Source: Calamus simplicifolius (taxonomy: Eukaryota; Streptophyta; Magnoliopsida; Arecales; Arecaceae). Taken from it: a stretch of DNA of 64,000 nt. Location: assembly GCA_900491605.1 (NCBI GenBank), contig UESW01004356.1:527297-591296 (forward strand). Reading direction: 5' to 3'. Both the position numbers and the translations under genes were made by a program. This document shows positions 23,090 through 35,329 of this stretch, piece after piece; positions within the stretch are counted from its first letter, which is position 1; every line of letters starts with the position of its first letter. The notes under the pieces are model-generated. The model was not told the DNA's origin, ran no database searches, and was given only the letters and a program-made list of their open reading frames with translations.

Positions 23090-23660
23090 GTCGGAAAAAC
23101 CCCCCTTGTTAATTTTTTTTTTGGTGGCCTGGCCACGGTGGCCAGGCCACGGTCGGCCACGGCCGTGGCCGTGGCCGTGGCCGAAGAAGAAGAAGAGGGG
23201 TATGGTGGGGAAAACCCCCATATTAATTTTTTTTTGTGGCCTGGCCACCGTGGCCAGGCCATGGCCAGCCACGGCAGCGGCCGTGGCCGGAGAAGACGAA
23301 GGGGGTATGGGGAAAACCCCCTGTTAATTTTTTTTTTTGGTGGCCTGGCCACCGTGGCCAGGCCACGGCGGGCCACGGCAGCGGCTGTGGCCGAAGAAGA
23401 CGGCCACGGCAGCGACCGTGGTCGGAGAAGACGAAGGGGGGGTGGGGAAAACCCCCCTGTTAATTTTTTTTTTGGTGGCCTGGCCACCGTGGCCAGGCCA
23501 CGGCAGTGACCGTGGCCGGAGAAGACGGCCACGGCAGCGGCCGTGCCGTGGCCGGAGAAGACGAAGGGGGGGTGGGGAAAACCCCCCCTGTTAAATTTTT
23601 TTTTGGTGGCCTGGCCACCGTGGCCAGGCCACGGCAGCGGCCGTGGCCGTGGCCGGAACC
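23090..23660. repeat. Five-copy GC-rich hairpin minisatellite
   Basis: Five units of about 105-135 bp. Each contains a T tract, then TGGCCTGGCCAC followed by GTGGCCAGGCCA (a near-perfect 12 bp stem with a 1 nt loop), then GGCCACGGCAGCGGCCGTGG and GGAGAAGACGAAGGGGG. The open frames on both strands are by-products of the repeat. It lies in the 5' region of element B. Confidence 0.85.
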
Positions 23661-23839
23661 TAGTTTTTTAAAAAAAAATAAGGAGGGGGGCTTACCTCGG
23701 TCGAGAGGGGATGCCGTCGGAGTGGGGGGAGCTGCCGCCGAGGGAGAGGATGGGGGGAGCCGGAGGAGCGGACGACGGCGGTTAGGGTAAGAAGAGGAAG
23801 AAGAAGAGAAGCGGTGGGGGGGGGGCGCGACAGAGGTTA

Positions 23840-24790
23840 TATAGTAGTGATTAGCGACGCAAATTTGCGTCGCTAATCACTCGCTATTTTTTTTAAAAAA
23901 AAATTTATGGATTAGCGACGCAAGAACGCATCGCTAATCCATCGCTAATTTACCTTTTTATTATTTTATGCAAAACTTAGCGACGCAACAAATTGCGTTG
24001 CTAATGCATCGCTAATTTGTCGCCAATGTGCGGCGAAAAAAATATTTTAATTTTGGGAAAATGCGTCGCTAATGCGTCGCAATATTTTAATTTGATAATT
24101 ATATTTGAAGAAAATTATATTTTTGAAAATAATGGCGACGCATATATTGCGTCGCAATATTTTTTTTAATTTTTTTATTACATTTATTTTCTAAAAAAAC
24201 AATGCGACGCAATATATGCATCGCAATATTAAAACTGGTTTTCTCTGGAAAAATTATTTTTATTTTCTAGGAAATTATGTTGCAATATTTTTTAATAATT
24301 ATAACTGATAAAAATTATATTTTTTGAAAATAATTGTGACGCATATATTGCGTCGCAATGTTTTTTTAAAATTTTTATTTCATTTATTTTTCTAAAAACA
24401 TTGCGACGCAATATATGCGTCACAATATTAAAACTGGTTTTCTCTGGAAAAATTATTTTTATTTTCCAGAAAATTACGTCGCTAATGCGTCACAATATTT
24501 TTTTAATAATTATAACTGATAAAAATTATATTTTCTGAAAATAATTGTGACGCATATATATGCATCGCAATGTTTTTTTTAAATTTTTTTATTGCATTTA
24601 TTTTTCTAAAAAACATTGTGACGCAATATATGCGTCGCAATATTAAAACTTGTTTCTCTAAAAAATTATTTTATTTTCTAGAAAATTGCATCGCTAATGC
24701 ATTGTAATTTTTTTAATAATTATAACTGATAAAAACTATATTTTATTTTTTTAATAATTATAACTGATAAAAATTATATTTTCTGAAAAT
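23840..24790. repeat. Inner 5' subterminal repeat block of element B
   Basis: GCGACGCA and TTGCGTCGC units are embedded in a larger degenerate repeat of about 230 bp (AAAACTGGTTTTCTCTGGAA...ATAATTATAACTGATAAAAA, about three copies). The motif family matches the 3' array of A and B. Confidence 0.78.
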
Positions 24791-24795
24791 AATTA

Positions 24796-26466
24796 CGATC
24801 GATCCAAGCCCTGATCCCGATCGGCCACGACCGATCTCGGACCGCGGCGATCGGTCCGATCGCCGATGATCCGACGGTTGCGATTGATCCAAGCCCTAAT
24901 CGATCCCGATCGGCCACGACCGATCTCGGATTACGGCGATCGATCCGATCGCCGACGATTCGACAGTTGCAATCGATCCAAGCCCTAATCGATCCCGATC
25001 GGCTACGACCGATCTCGAACCGCGGCGATTGGTCTGATCACCGATGATCCGACGGTTGCGATCGATCCAAGCCCTAATCCCAATCGACCACGACCGATCT
25101 CAGACCGTGGTGATCCGTCCGATCGCCAACGATCCGATGGTTGCAATTGATCCAAGCCCCGATCCGATCGGCCACGACTAATCTCGGACCGCGGAGATCG
25201 GTCCGATCGCCGATGATCCGACGGTTGCAATCGATCCAAGCCCTGATCAATCCCGATCGGCCACAATCGATCTCGGACCACGGCGATCGGTTCAATTGTT
25301 GATGATCCGACGGTTGTGATCAATCCAAGCCTTGATCCCAATCAGCCATGACCGATCTCGGACTGCGGCTGTCGGTCCGATCGCCGACAATCCAACGGTT
25401 GCGATCGATCCAAGCCTTGATCCCGATCGGCCACGATCGATCTCAGACCGCGGCGATTTGTCCAATCACCAATGATCCGACGATTGCGATCGATCCAAGC
25501 CCTATCAATCCCGATCGGCCACGACCGATCTCGGACCGCGGCAATCGGTCCGATCACCGATGATCCGACGGTTGCGATCGATCCAAGCCCTGATCCCGAT
25601 CGGCCATGACCGATCTCGGACCGCGGCGATCGGTCCAATCACTGACGATCCGGCGGTTGCGAACAATCCAAGCCCTGATCAATCCCGATCGGCCACGACC
25701 GATCTCGGACCGCGGTGATCGATCCGATCACCGAAGATCCGACGGTTGCGATCGATCCAAGCCCTGATCCTGATCGGCCACGACCGATCTCAGACCGCGA
25801 CGATCGGTCCGATCGCCGACGATCCGACGGTTGCGATCGATCCAAGCCCTGGTCGATCCCGATCGGCCACGACCGATCTCGTACCGTGGTGATGGTATGA
25901 TCACCGACGATCCGATGGTTGCGATTGATCCAAGCCCTGATCCCGATCGGCCACGACCGATCTCAGACCACAGCGATCGGTCCGATCGCCGACAATCCGA
26001 CGGTTGCGATCGATCCAAGCCCTGATCCTGATTGGCCATGACCGATCTTGGACCGCGGCGATCGGTTCGATCGCCGACGATCTGACGGTTGCGATCGATC
26101 CAAGCCCTGATCGATCCCGATCGGCCACGACCGATCTCGGACCGTGGCGATCGATCCGATCGCCGATGATCCGACGGTTGCGATCGATCCAAGCCTTGAT
26201 CCCGATCGGCCACGACCAATCTCGGACCATGGTGATCGGTCCGATCGCTGACGATCCGACGGTTGCGATCCATCCAAGCCCTGATCCCGATCGGCCACGA
26301 CCGATCTCGGACCGCGGTGATCGATCCGATCGCTGACGATCCGATGGTTGCGATCGATCCTGATCGGCCACGACTGATCTCGGACCGCGGTGATCAGTCC
26401 GATCGCCGACGATCCGATGGTTGCGATCGATCCAAGCCCTGATCGATCCCAGTCGGCGATGACCGA
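24796..26466. repeat. ~85 bp GATC-rich tandem satellite (about 19-20 copies)
   Basis: The unit runs GATCGATCCAAGCCCTGATC, then CCGATCGGCCACGACCGATC, TCGGACCGCGGCGATCGGTC, CGATCGCCGATGATCCGACG, GTTGC. Length is 85 bp, with 89 bp variants carrying an extra GATC step and at least one shortened copy near 26350. Very high in CG and GATC, with many overlapping short palindromes. Long frames on both strands are artefacts of a unit with few stops. It separates two subterminal-repeat blocks of element B. Confidence 0.9.
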
Positions 26467-26489
26467 TATGACATGTATCAAAATTAATT

Positions 26490-27465
26490 TTTTTAAAATA
26501 ATAGCGACGCATTCATTGCGTCGCAATGTTTTATTTTTAATTTTTATCTTTTAATTATATTTCTCTAAAATTTAATTTTTTAAAAAACATTGCGACGCAT
26601 ACTGGTGTCGCTACATTAAAAATTATTTTTATTAATTTACTGTTTTATTGCGTCGCTATTGCATCGCTATTTAACATAATTAATTTTTTAAAAAATATTG
26701 TGATGCACTGAGTTGCGTTGCAATATTTTTATTTCATAAATATTTTTAATATTTTATAAAATTTAATTTTTTTAAAAAAATATTGCGACGTAATACTTGC
26801 GTGCTAAATTAAAAATTATTTTATTAATTTATTATTTATTGCATCGCTATTGCGTCGCTATTTAACATAATTAATTTTTTAAAAATATTGTGACGCACTG
26901 TATTGCGTCGCAATATTTTTATTTCATAATTATATTTAATATTTTTATATAATTTAATTTTTTAAAAAAATTGCGATGCAATACTTGCGTCGCTAGATTA
27001 AAAATTATTTTTATTAATTTACTATTTATTGCGTCACTATTTAACATAATTAAATTTTTTAAAAATATTGCGACGCACTAAGTTGCATCGCAATATTTCT
27101 ATTCCATAATTATATTTTTAAATATTAATTTTATTTAATATAATTACGATGCAATTAGTGTGTCGCTAAATTAAAAATAATTTTTCTAATTTTCTGTTTA
27201 TTACGTCGCTATTGCGTCGCTATTTAACATAATGAATTTTTTTAAATACATTATGATGCATTAAGTTGCGTCGCAATATTTTATATTTTACGTCGCTAAA
27301 TTAAAAAATTAATTTTTTTATTTTTCTATTTATTGAGTCGCTAATGCGTCGCTAATTGCATCGCAATATTTTGTTGTCGCGGAGGCGTCGCAATTTGGTC
27401 GCAATTTAGCGACGCAACGATGCGTCGCTAAATTTGCTTCGCTATTTCAGTATTTTCTTGTAGTG
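26490..27465. repeat. Outer 5' subterminal repeats and terminus of element B
   Basis: ATTGCGACGCA and TTGCGTCGCAAT units, in a larger repeat of about 180-200 bp with TTTACTATTTATTGCGTCGC and TTTAACATAATTAATTTTTT, lead to the terminus CAGTATTTTCTTGTAGTG at 27465, i.e. CACTACAAGAAAAT on the minus strand. The flank ATT (27466-27468) is the expected position of one copy of a 3 bp TSD. Confidence 0.82.
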
Positions 27466-28724
27466 ATTCCTACGGACTCTTCCTTAGCTTCTGCCCTCAT
27501 GTGGATTTGGCTGCCGTCTCTCCCGATGGAGTTCTGGTCAGAGACAATCCTAAGCTCCATCCTTGCTGCTGCCGGGAGGTTTGTCTTCCTCGATGCTGCT
27601 ACAAAGGAGAGGAAGCGCGGTGGTTATGCCCGTGCCTGTGTTCAGGTCGATCTGAGGAAACCACTGTGACCAGGAGTGCGAGTGCGTGGTTCAGGAGTCC
27701 CTTTCTGGCAACCATTTGTCTTTGAGCATGTGGAGGGTTTCTGCTCCAGGTGTGGCGCCCTGCATTCGGTTGATGGCTGCAACTATGCTCCAGACATCAA
27801 CTCTGCTCCTGAGAGTCTCCATGACTCTTCCTCTGAGCTGTTTGGGCCATGGATGTCTACCATTCGTCGTAGGAGATCATCCCAAGCTACGGTTGTGGAA
27901 TCAGGGGTGAAGCTCCAGAAGTCTTCTGCTTCCTCTTCCCCCAGCGTAGCTGAAGGCTGGCAACTCCCGAAGAGGACTTCTCGCAGGCAGCAGGGGTTGA
28001 AGGCTGGTGCAATGGGGCCTGTGGACTGCCCCTCTATGAAGCTGGATGGCTCGGCTATGGCGTTGAAGGGTAGTACTCAGGGGATTCTTACTGGAGGCTC
28101 TGGGTCTCAGGTTGGGGATGAGGGGCTGCAGGCAGAAAAACTTGTGTGCCGGTCCCTATTCACAGTGCCGGTTCAGGCTGAGAGTTTGGGTGACACTGGA
28201 AATCTTCTGAAGGCTAATCCATCAATTGCTTTTGCTAATCCATTTGCCCTCTTGGGTTCTGCTAAATGGGCTGGAAGGCCAAAATCCCGTAAGGAAGCTA
28301 ATCCGGGGCCACTAAAGCGGGCTCGCCCTATTGATCCGCTGGCCCTGCGGGTGATTCTAAAAGCTCGAAAGGAAAAGGTAAAATTACTGATGCTTCTAAC
28401 CATGACATGGATCACACCTTTACGTTCTTTGCATCATCGAAAGTGCCGAAGGAGAACGGGGTTCTGGATGGTCAAGGATCCTTGCTGATCCAAGCTTCAG
28501 AAGCACATCTTTTGGATGTCTGCGATGAGGCTCCCCGGATGCTTTCCCCAGAGCATCGTTCTCATGACGCTGTGGTCTATCTCCTTAAGAAGTCCATGCA
28601 GGTGGGGATGGACGGTGTTACTATGGAAAGTCAGGCCCAGGGGATTTCGGCAGATTGCCCTATTGATAATGCTTCTCCAGACACTGAGATGATTGGGGAT
28701 CGGTTAGGCCCCCCCCCAATCTAA
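27466..28724 (+). pseudogene. LINE ORF1 (DUF4283-like plus zinc knuckle), broken
   Basis: The frame contains WLPSLPMEFW, GYARACVQVDLRKPL and FWQPFVFEHVEGFCSRCG, ending with a CxxCGxxHxxxxC knuckle at about 27743-27775. This is the pattern of plant LINE ORF1 proteins, which bind RNA. The N-terminus is missing at the CACTA boundary, a TGA interrupts after RKPL (27667-27669), and a frameshift near 28380 moves the C-terminal part to another frame. The final TAA (28722-28724) directly abuts the ATG of ORF2. Confidence 0.75.
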
Positions 28725-30837
28725 ATGAAGATTATTATATGGAATGTTAGAGGAGCTTTGAAACCATCGTTTCACTCCTCTTTTGGGAGGCTCATGCAGC
28801 TCTATAAATGTGATCTATGTATATTGCTGGAGACTCGTTTGTTTGGATAGAGTCTAGCCAATGTTAGGAGACAGATATCTATAACTTGGTCCTCCTATGC
28901 TATAGAGTCTGATGGATTATCTGGTGGCATCTTGGCCTTATGGCGATCTGCTGACATCAGAGTTGACGGTTTTCACCACTGTGGGCAGCAGGTGGCATTG
29001 GTCATATCTGAAGGTGTGTCGGCCCCCTGGCTCCTTTCTGGTATTTATGCGAGTATAGATTTTCAAGTTCGCCGTGTTCTCTGGAATGAGCTCTTGTCCT
29101 TGCTTTCTTAGGGTGTTCCTGCCTTGGTGGCTGGGGATTTCAATTGTATCACGAGAGCCAATGAAAAGAGAGGTGGTAGGCAGTTTGTGCAGTCTTCGGG
29201 CACTTCTGAGTTCCGATCCTTCATTGCCTCCGCTAATCTTTTGGATTTGGGCTTTCAGGGGGCTCAGTTTACCTGGTGTAACAACCGTCAGGGATCTGCC
29301 ATAATTTGGGAAAGATTGGATAGGGCGTTGGCTACTGCTAAATGGCTTCAGCTCTTTCCATCCACCACGGTATCTCATTTGTCCAGGATCGCCTCTGATC
29401 ATTGCCCTATCCTTATTTCTACTAATGTCGATGATTGGTGCCGGGGTCAGTTTAGATTTGAGAAATTCTGGACTTCTTATTCGGTAGCTTGGTCCCTTAT
29501 CTCTCAGGTTTGGCATATTCCTGTCAGAGGTAATGCCACTTATCGCCTTTCTCGTCGTCTGGATCTTGCTAGACGTAGACTTTTCAGATGGAATCGGGAA
29601 GAGGTCGGTGACATATTTAGACAAGTTGAGGAGGTGGAGAATGTTATTGCTTCTCTTCAGGAAAAGGAGGACCGCCTTGGTTTTTTGCAGGACTCTGATT
29701 TGTCTACTCTTCGTTCCAGTCTTAGCCTCCACCATTCTCTTCTTCGTCAGCAGGAAATCTTCTGGAGGCAAAGATCCCGATTCAGTGGATCAAGGAGGGT
29801 GATCAGAATACTAGATTCTTCCATCAGTCCACCCTAAAGCGCCGTGTGGTAAATCGGATACGGCGGCTCATTGATGATTCGGGGAATGTCCAGGAGTCTT
29901 CTCAAGCCATTTCGGACCAGATTTTCCATTTCTTTAGTTCTCGCTGGACTGAGCTTTCTGGGGATGGTTCCTCTGTGGTTTCGGTGGCTCCTCCCCTTAA
30001 GGTTTCAGCGGCGGAGAACGTTGCTCTCGTCAGTCCGATTACCTCTGAGGAGATACGTTTGGCCCTTTGGAACCTTGGCTCCGATAAGGCCCCGGGGCCA
30101 GACGGGTTTCCCCCTCTCTTCTTTCGGCATTATTGGGCTATCGTGCGCCAGGATGTTGAGCAGGCCATTCAACTTGTTTTTGAGACCAGACTGATCCCTT
30201 CTTAGTGGAATAGGACTCTTGTCACTCTGGTGTCGAAATGCCACGATGCTTCTTTGCCACATCATTTTTGGCCTATTAGCCTGTGCACAACCTTGTATAA
30301 GGTTTGCGCTCGGCTTCTGGTTTCTTGGCTCAGGGTGGTGATTCCTCGGCTGATCTCTCTTGAGCAGGGTGCTTTCCTGGCTGGTCAGTGTATTTCGATA
30401 ACGTCCTGCTAGCTCAAGAGGTTATGCATGATCTTCATAGAGCCCCTAGCCACCAGTGTCTGATGGCTATTAAGCTTGATATGGAGAGAGCTTATGATAG
30501 AGTGTGTTGGAATTTTCTCTTTCGCTCTCTTCAGGAATTTGGGTTTGATAAGCTTTTCATTGCATGGATCAAGGCTTGTGTTCACCGGCCGTCATTCTCT
30601 ATTTTGATTAATGGTGGTCAGACTGATTATTTTCATTCTGCGGTAGGTCTCAGGCACGGTTGCCCCCTTTCCCCTTTCTTATTCATTCTGTCTGCGGATG
30701 CTTTATCGAGAGCTCTTCACCAGGCCCAGCAAGCTTCTCTCTTAGATCCTTACAATACTGGATCCCATGGGCTGGCGTTATCCCATTTGTTATTTGCTGA
30801 TGATTACATCCTGATGGGGAGGGCTACTACCTGTAAT

Positions 30838-32558
30838 TGTTGGCCCAGATGGCAGCCCAAGAGGGGGGGGGGTGAATTGGGTTCTTAAAAATTTAAGACT
30901 TTTTAACTATTAAACGATTAGTTAGCAAGATGTGCAAGTGAGATTACGCAATGAACAAGTAGTTAATAAAGAGAGATAGAGATAGAGAAAATTATGCACG
31001 ACAAACACAAGGCAATTTATAGTGGTTCGGCGCAACCAGCACCTACGTCCACTCCCAAGATTCACTTGGGTCCACACTATAATCTCTCTAGATTACAGCC
31101 GAGTTGTTTTCCAAGCTCACAACTCAAACTTGTTTTACCGGGTGCACAACGAACCCAGCTGGTTTTAACTCGGGCTTACCAGCACAAAACCCTACACGTT
31201 GTTTTTCTTTGGGCTTACAACTAACCCAACACAAGCACTCCGGCTTGTAATGAGGTATACCAACCTCCACTAATTCAATCCACAGATTGAATCAGCAAAC
31301 AAATGATAAAGATAGTGTTTGAACAATTAAGTGCTCCCCTTGAGCAAATATACAAATTAAGTACAGAATACTAAAAGGTTAGAAAAGCCTGATAATTTTG
31401 CCGATGGTAGATGCTTGGGCTTTCTTCCTTCTTCTCTTCAACTCCTCTTGAAGTGTTGAATCACGCCTCAGCTAGATTCTTGACCGTTGAAGACTTTTGG
31501 AGTTGAGATGAAGCTTTTCCCTCTTTTGAAAATCCGCAGATTTGACCTTTGAAACGCACTTGGATTTTCTTCTGGCTTTTGTGGAATGATGAGATGGAGT
31601 AGACGAATCTTTCACTTGGATTTCACTCCTTTTGAAACACTCCTCTTTGAGCTAAAAGATTTTTCCACTAAGCTCTGTTTTTCCCTCTTTTCAAATGATA
31701 TCCTTTTCTCTCTTTTTGATTTTTTCTTGCTTCTTTGATTTGAAAAGAACTCCTCTATTTATAGAATCTGCAAAAATATATCCGTTAGAGACAGGGAAAA
31801 ATAGCCGTTATTCAAAAATCTTACCGTTGAGGCTGATGTGTCATCGTTAAAAATCACGCCCAGATTTCGCGGAGTCGACTCGAGCTCTGAGGGAGTCGGC
31901 TCGAGGTCGATTACCAAAAATAGAAACATTTTAACCATTGAGGGGTCGACTCACGAAAACATAAGTGTCGGCTCCTGAAAGTCGGGAGTCGACTCGAGAA
32001 ATATGGGGAGTCGACTCGAGAAGTGCTCAAAAAACATGGGTTCTGTTGTTTGAGCGGAGTCGGCTCGCACAGACAGGAGTCGGCTCGCACAGAGTCAGGG
32101 GTCGACTCTTGAAAAACCAAGGGTCGACTCGAGAATCTCAGGCAAACTGGGGAGTCGACTCGGGAACCCTTGAGTCGGCTCGGGACCGATACAAAAATCA
32201 GAAAAATGTTCTGATTGACTTTAAAACTTGTCCCAATTAAATTTAAAATATAAATTTGACTTGAATACATTAAATATGAAGATTATCATAGATTCAAGAC
32301 ATGTTCCAAGAATTCATTGATTGAAATATAGAGTGTAAAATTCTTTTTAGAATTCTTTTGAGCAAACAACTTGAAACTTCTTTTTCTAACGGTTCAAAAT
32401 TCATTTGATATAACCATTGAAAGTTCATTCCATTCAATTTGAATAAGCTCAAGGTTTTTGATAAATAAACATATAGTTTTCTTTAAGATACTCATAGCTT
32501 TTGAAAATCATCAAAATCAATAAAGTTGGGGTAATTATGCTTCAATAATTTCTCAACA
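30838..32558 (-). mobile_element. Solo LTR 2, same family as solo LTR 1
   Basis: A 1721 bp unit reads TGTTGAGAAATT...GGGCCAACA on the minus strand and is flanked by GTAAT at 30833-30837 and 32559-32563. It has a minus-strand TATA box at 31756-31763 (TATAAATA) and a cluster of GAGTCGACTC-type motifs at about 31868-32185. The end near 30838 and the GGGCTTACCAGCACAAAACCC segment are close to solo LTR 1, while the U3 parts are strongly diverged. Inserted in the LINE RT domain. Confidence 0.87.
31868..32190. repeat. GAGTCGACTC palindrome cluster in solo LTR 2
   Basis: About a dozen GAGTCGACTC, GAGTCGGCTC or GGGTCGACTC motifs lie upstream (minus sense) of the LTR TATA box, the same arrangement as in solo LTR 1 despite poor alignment of the sequence between the motifs. 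Confidence 0.7.
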
Positions 32559-34625
32559 GTAATGCTTCTGCTTTTGCTTCAGTGCTCCAGTCTTACTGCA
32601 GGGCTTCTGGGCAGCAAGTTAATACTGCTAAATCCATTATATCTTTCAGTCCGAAGACTAAAACTTCCACTCAGGAGTCTATCATGCATATATTGGGCAT
32701 TTCTGCTCAGGCTGATCATCTTTCTTATCTGGGGGTTTCAATTACGGGAAGGAGGCCTCGACGCTCGGATTTCAGTGAGCTGGAGCACCGTGTTTGTGAT
32801 CGTCTGGATGGTTGGCAACTCTCTGGATTATCTATGATGGCCAGGCTTACTCTCATCCGATCTGTTCTCACTGCTCTTCCTCTCTATATCCTTTCTAATG
32901 CTGCCATTCTGGTGACCTGCTTAAGAAGGATGGAGAGATGGTTCAGAGATTTTCTCTGGGGATCTATGCAGGATGGCCATGGGATCCATTTGCGGGCTTG
33001 GGATTCTGTCTGCATGCCCGTTTCGAAGGGGGGGCTTGGGATTCAGTCCCTCATTACGAGGAGAGAGGCACTGATTGCTAGGCACGCATCGAGATTCTTG
33101 TTGGAGTCAGGATGTCTGTGGAGCTTATTCATGCGTGCCAAATATGGTGATTGGTCTTCCCAGAGTCACCCCCAGTCTAGTCGTAGCCATTCCTTCTTTT
33201 GAAAAGAGGTTTGTCGTCATGCTCCGGTTGTTCTTAGTCGAACGTCGTGGATGATTGGAAATGGTGCCTCTGTGGATATCCTTACGGATACTTGGTTGGC
33301 GGACATCCCTTTGATTCGATGGCCCACCTTTGTCAGTTCTAACATCCCTATTGGTATGAGAGTCTCTGACCTAATTATGCAGGATCATAATGCCTGGAAC
33401 GGTCCTCTTGTAGACTCTTTATTCGGTGCGGAGCTTTTCAGCGCATTCTATCTATCCCTCTTCTCTCTGATCACACAGCGGATATCAGATTATGGAGCAG
33501 GTCTTGCTTGACCCATGCATCGACTAGGGACATCATGCAGGCTTACGGACCTCAGTTGGGACACACGATTGATGGTTCTTGGATTTGGAGGCTTCCTGCC
33601 CATCCTAGAGTTCACCTATTCATATGGAAGATGGCGTGGGATTGTCTTCATATGTGTTCCCTGCTCTCTAGAAGAGGCATGGTGATTTCTCCTATTTGCC
33701 CGTTATGCGGTTCTGAGGTCGAGACTTCTGATCATGCTATATTTTCCTGTGACAGAGCAAGTTTGGTGTGACAGACAGCGGGTTATCGTCTGTGGGATGT
33801 GGGCAGTGTTTAGGATTGCATTTCTTTCCTTATGATGATTCGTTGGGATATGAGAAGGGACTTCGGTCGTTCCAGTTCCTTGGCTGCCTATATTGCTTAC
33901 CAGCTCTGGTTATCTTGGAATCGTCATATTTTCTCTGATGTATCTGATCCTCCTTTCAGGATAGTTATGATTGCCCAGTCCCTTTCAGATGAGTACATTA
34001 TCCATCACTCTACCATTGACTCTGATAGCTCTAGCATCTGGGGTTTCCCTGCTGCTCCTGCAGCACACCGGCACGCGGTCTTCATTTCTTGGGAACCCTC
34101 TCCACTAGGGTTTGTCAAAGTAAACTTTGATGGTAGTGTTCATGGTCGTCTGGCGGGTTCCGATTTTCTGATCCGGGGTCTGAGGGCAATTTGGTGGCGG
34201 CCGGCGGTTTTGGTCTTCTTGACCTCTCAGTTTCGTCCGCTGAACTGCATACTGCGTGGGCTAGCATCTCCTATGCCATACGCAGTTTAGGTAGTCACAA
34301 GCTTATTATTGAGGGTGATTCTCTCACTGTGATGCGCTGGCTCCGTCAGGATCTGGGCGACCCTATTCCGACCAACCCTATGATAGCTGACATTTAGTCT
34401 ATGCTCCACCAGGCTGATACTGTCCTTATTGGCACATTTATCGGGAAGCAAATTTAGTGGCTGACTGGATTGCTACCCAGGTTGCTCATCATTCTGGACC
34501 GTGGTGCTGGATTCCGTCTGACCCGTGCCCGCCTGTTCTATCTCAAATTTTGTATTCAGATCTTTTGGGCTTGACTCAACCACGTATGGTATGATCGCCC
34601 GTTTTCAACAAAAAAAGAAAAAAAA

Positions 34626-35325
34626 TATAAAAATATACTTTTTAATTCTTAAATATTCACTTAAAATTTATTTTTATTCTTAAAATTTTTATTATTATAA
34701 TTTAATTCATTATATTTTAAAATAATAATTTCTCATGTCATGTAACACAGTAGCAAGTTGCAGGTCTTGGAATACTTTTTTTGGGAGATTAAAAATGATA
34801 GATTTTATTTTGAAATTATGCATATATCATGACACCAAAAGAGTTTTCAAAATTTTTAGATTTTATTTTAAGATTACATATTATAAACTTTATTTTGAAC
34901 TTATACAAACATCACAAACTTTGAATAAAAAAAAGGGCTTTCAAAATTTTTAGAAGTGACCATTAATATTTGTTACTGTGCAAACTTATCATTAACGTGA
35001 AAGAAAAAAATGAAGTATCAGGCTAAGCCATAGTGGGAACATAACCTGCCCAAGTTGCAGCATGCCGTCGTATGGGAGCAAGATTAGAAAATATTAGCCA
35101 TATTTATTTTCACATCCGAATCTAATTAGATAGAAGTATTGAGCATCCTATTATATCTATGTCTAAGAAAGAAAATTAGATACCGATGTAAATAGGTAAT
35201 TATGTGACCTACATTCTTGCATTTTTATTTAATTTTATATAGCACCAATCAATTTTTGAAAGACAAGTACTATTATTTATTTTTAATAATTAATATTAAC
35301 ATATATGTAAATTTTGTAATCTTTA
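34626..35325. other. AT-rich intergenic, no gene seen
   Basis: Contains a short internal repeat (TTTATTTT.A.ATTA.....TATAAACTTTATTTTGAA, about 34800-34910). No coding or structural RNA signal was found. Confidence 0.5.
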
Positions 35326-35329
35326 CCAA

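Larger units (their letters stand above)
8188..27465 (-). mobile_element. CACTA element B, inverted relative to A
   Basis: Read on the minus strand, it runs from a 5' terminus CACTACAAGAAAAT at 27465 through subterminal repeats, satellite arrays, the TnpD-like gene (21660 to 10370) and the TnpA-like gene (10267 to 8737) to a 3' subterminal array that stops abruptly at 8188 without a terminus. About 300 bp of 3' end present in element A is missing. CACTA element C is inserted within it. The 5' and 3' termini of the family share CACTACAAG but then differ, so assignment of the 23.8-27.5 kb block to B is strong by position and motif but not certain. Confidence 0.75.
28725..34594 (+). pseudogene. 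LINE ORF2 (EN-RT-RNase H), broken
   Basis: Begins MKIIIWNVRG at 28725. The endonuclease part shows ETR, VAGDFNCI and SDHCP; in-frame stops are at 28848-28850 and 29109-29111. The reverse transcriptase part shows DKAPGPDGFP, LDMERAYDRV, GLRHGCPLSPFLF and the catalytic FADD (30793-30804). A 1721 bp solo LTR follows immediately, and RT sequence resumes at 32564 with SGQQVNTAKS and SYLGVSI. A zinc-finger RVT region (FIWKMAWDCLHMCSLL, CPLCG) lies at about 33570-33760 and a degraded RNase H (VKVNFDGS, IIEGDSL) at about 34105-34560. Further frameshifts occur near 29790, 30205, 30390, 33205 and 34180. Confidence 0.85.
27466..34625 (+). mobile_element. LINE (non-LTR retrotransposon), 5' truncated and interrupted
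   Basis: Two consecutive ORFs in the plant LINE order (ORF1 nucleic-acid-binding; ORF2 endonuclease, RT, zinc finger, RNase H) end in an A-rich tail at about 34607-34625. The 5' end abuts the terminus of CACTA B, which suggests that B inserted into the LINE and that its 5' portion lies left of the window. A solo LTR splits the RT domain. Many stops and frameshifts make it inactive. Confidence 0.88.

Noticed and set aside
23090..23660. CRISPR-like array
   Set aside because: Repeats with spacers are superficially similar, but the units are tandem, spacers are not unique, and this is plant nuclear DNA.
23062..23790. Overlapping 70-150 codon frames rich in Gly, Arg, Pro and Trp
   Set aside because: Products of the GC-rich minisatellite, open in several frames on both strands at once.
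24796..26526. Long open frames (up to ~200 codons) on both strands in the GATC-rich array
   Set aside because: All are translations of the 85 bp tandem unit in different frames; no protein-like variation or start context.
28938..29771. 277-codon minus-strand frame
   Set aside because: Antisense shadow of the LINE endonuclease, which has clear motifs on the plus strand.
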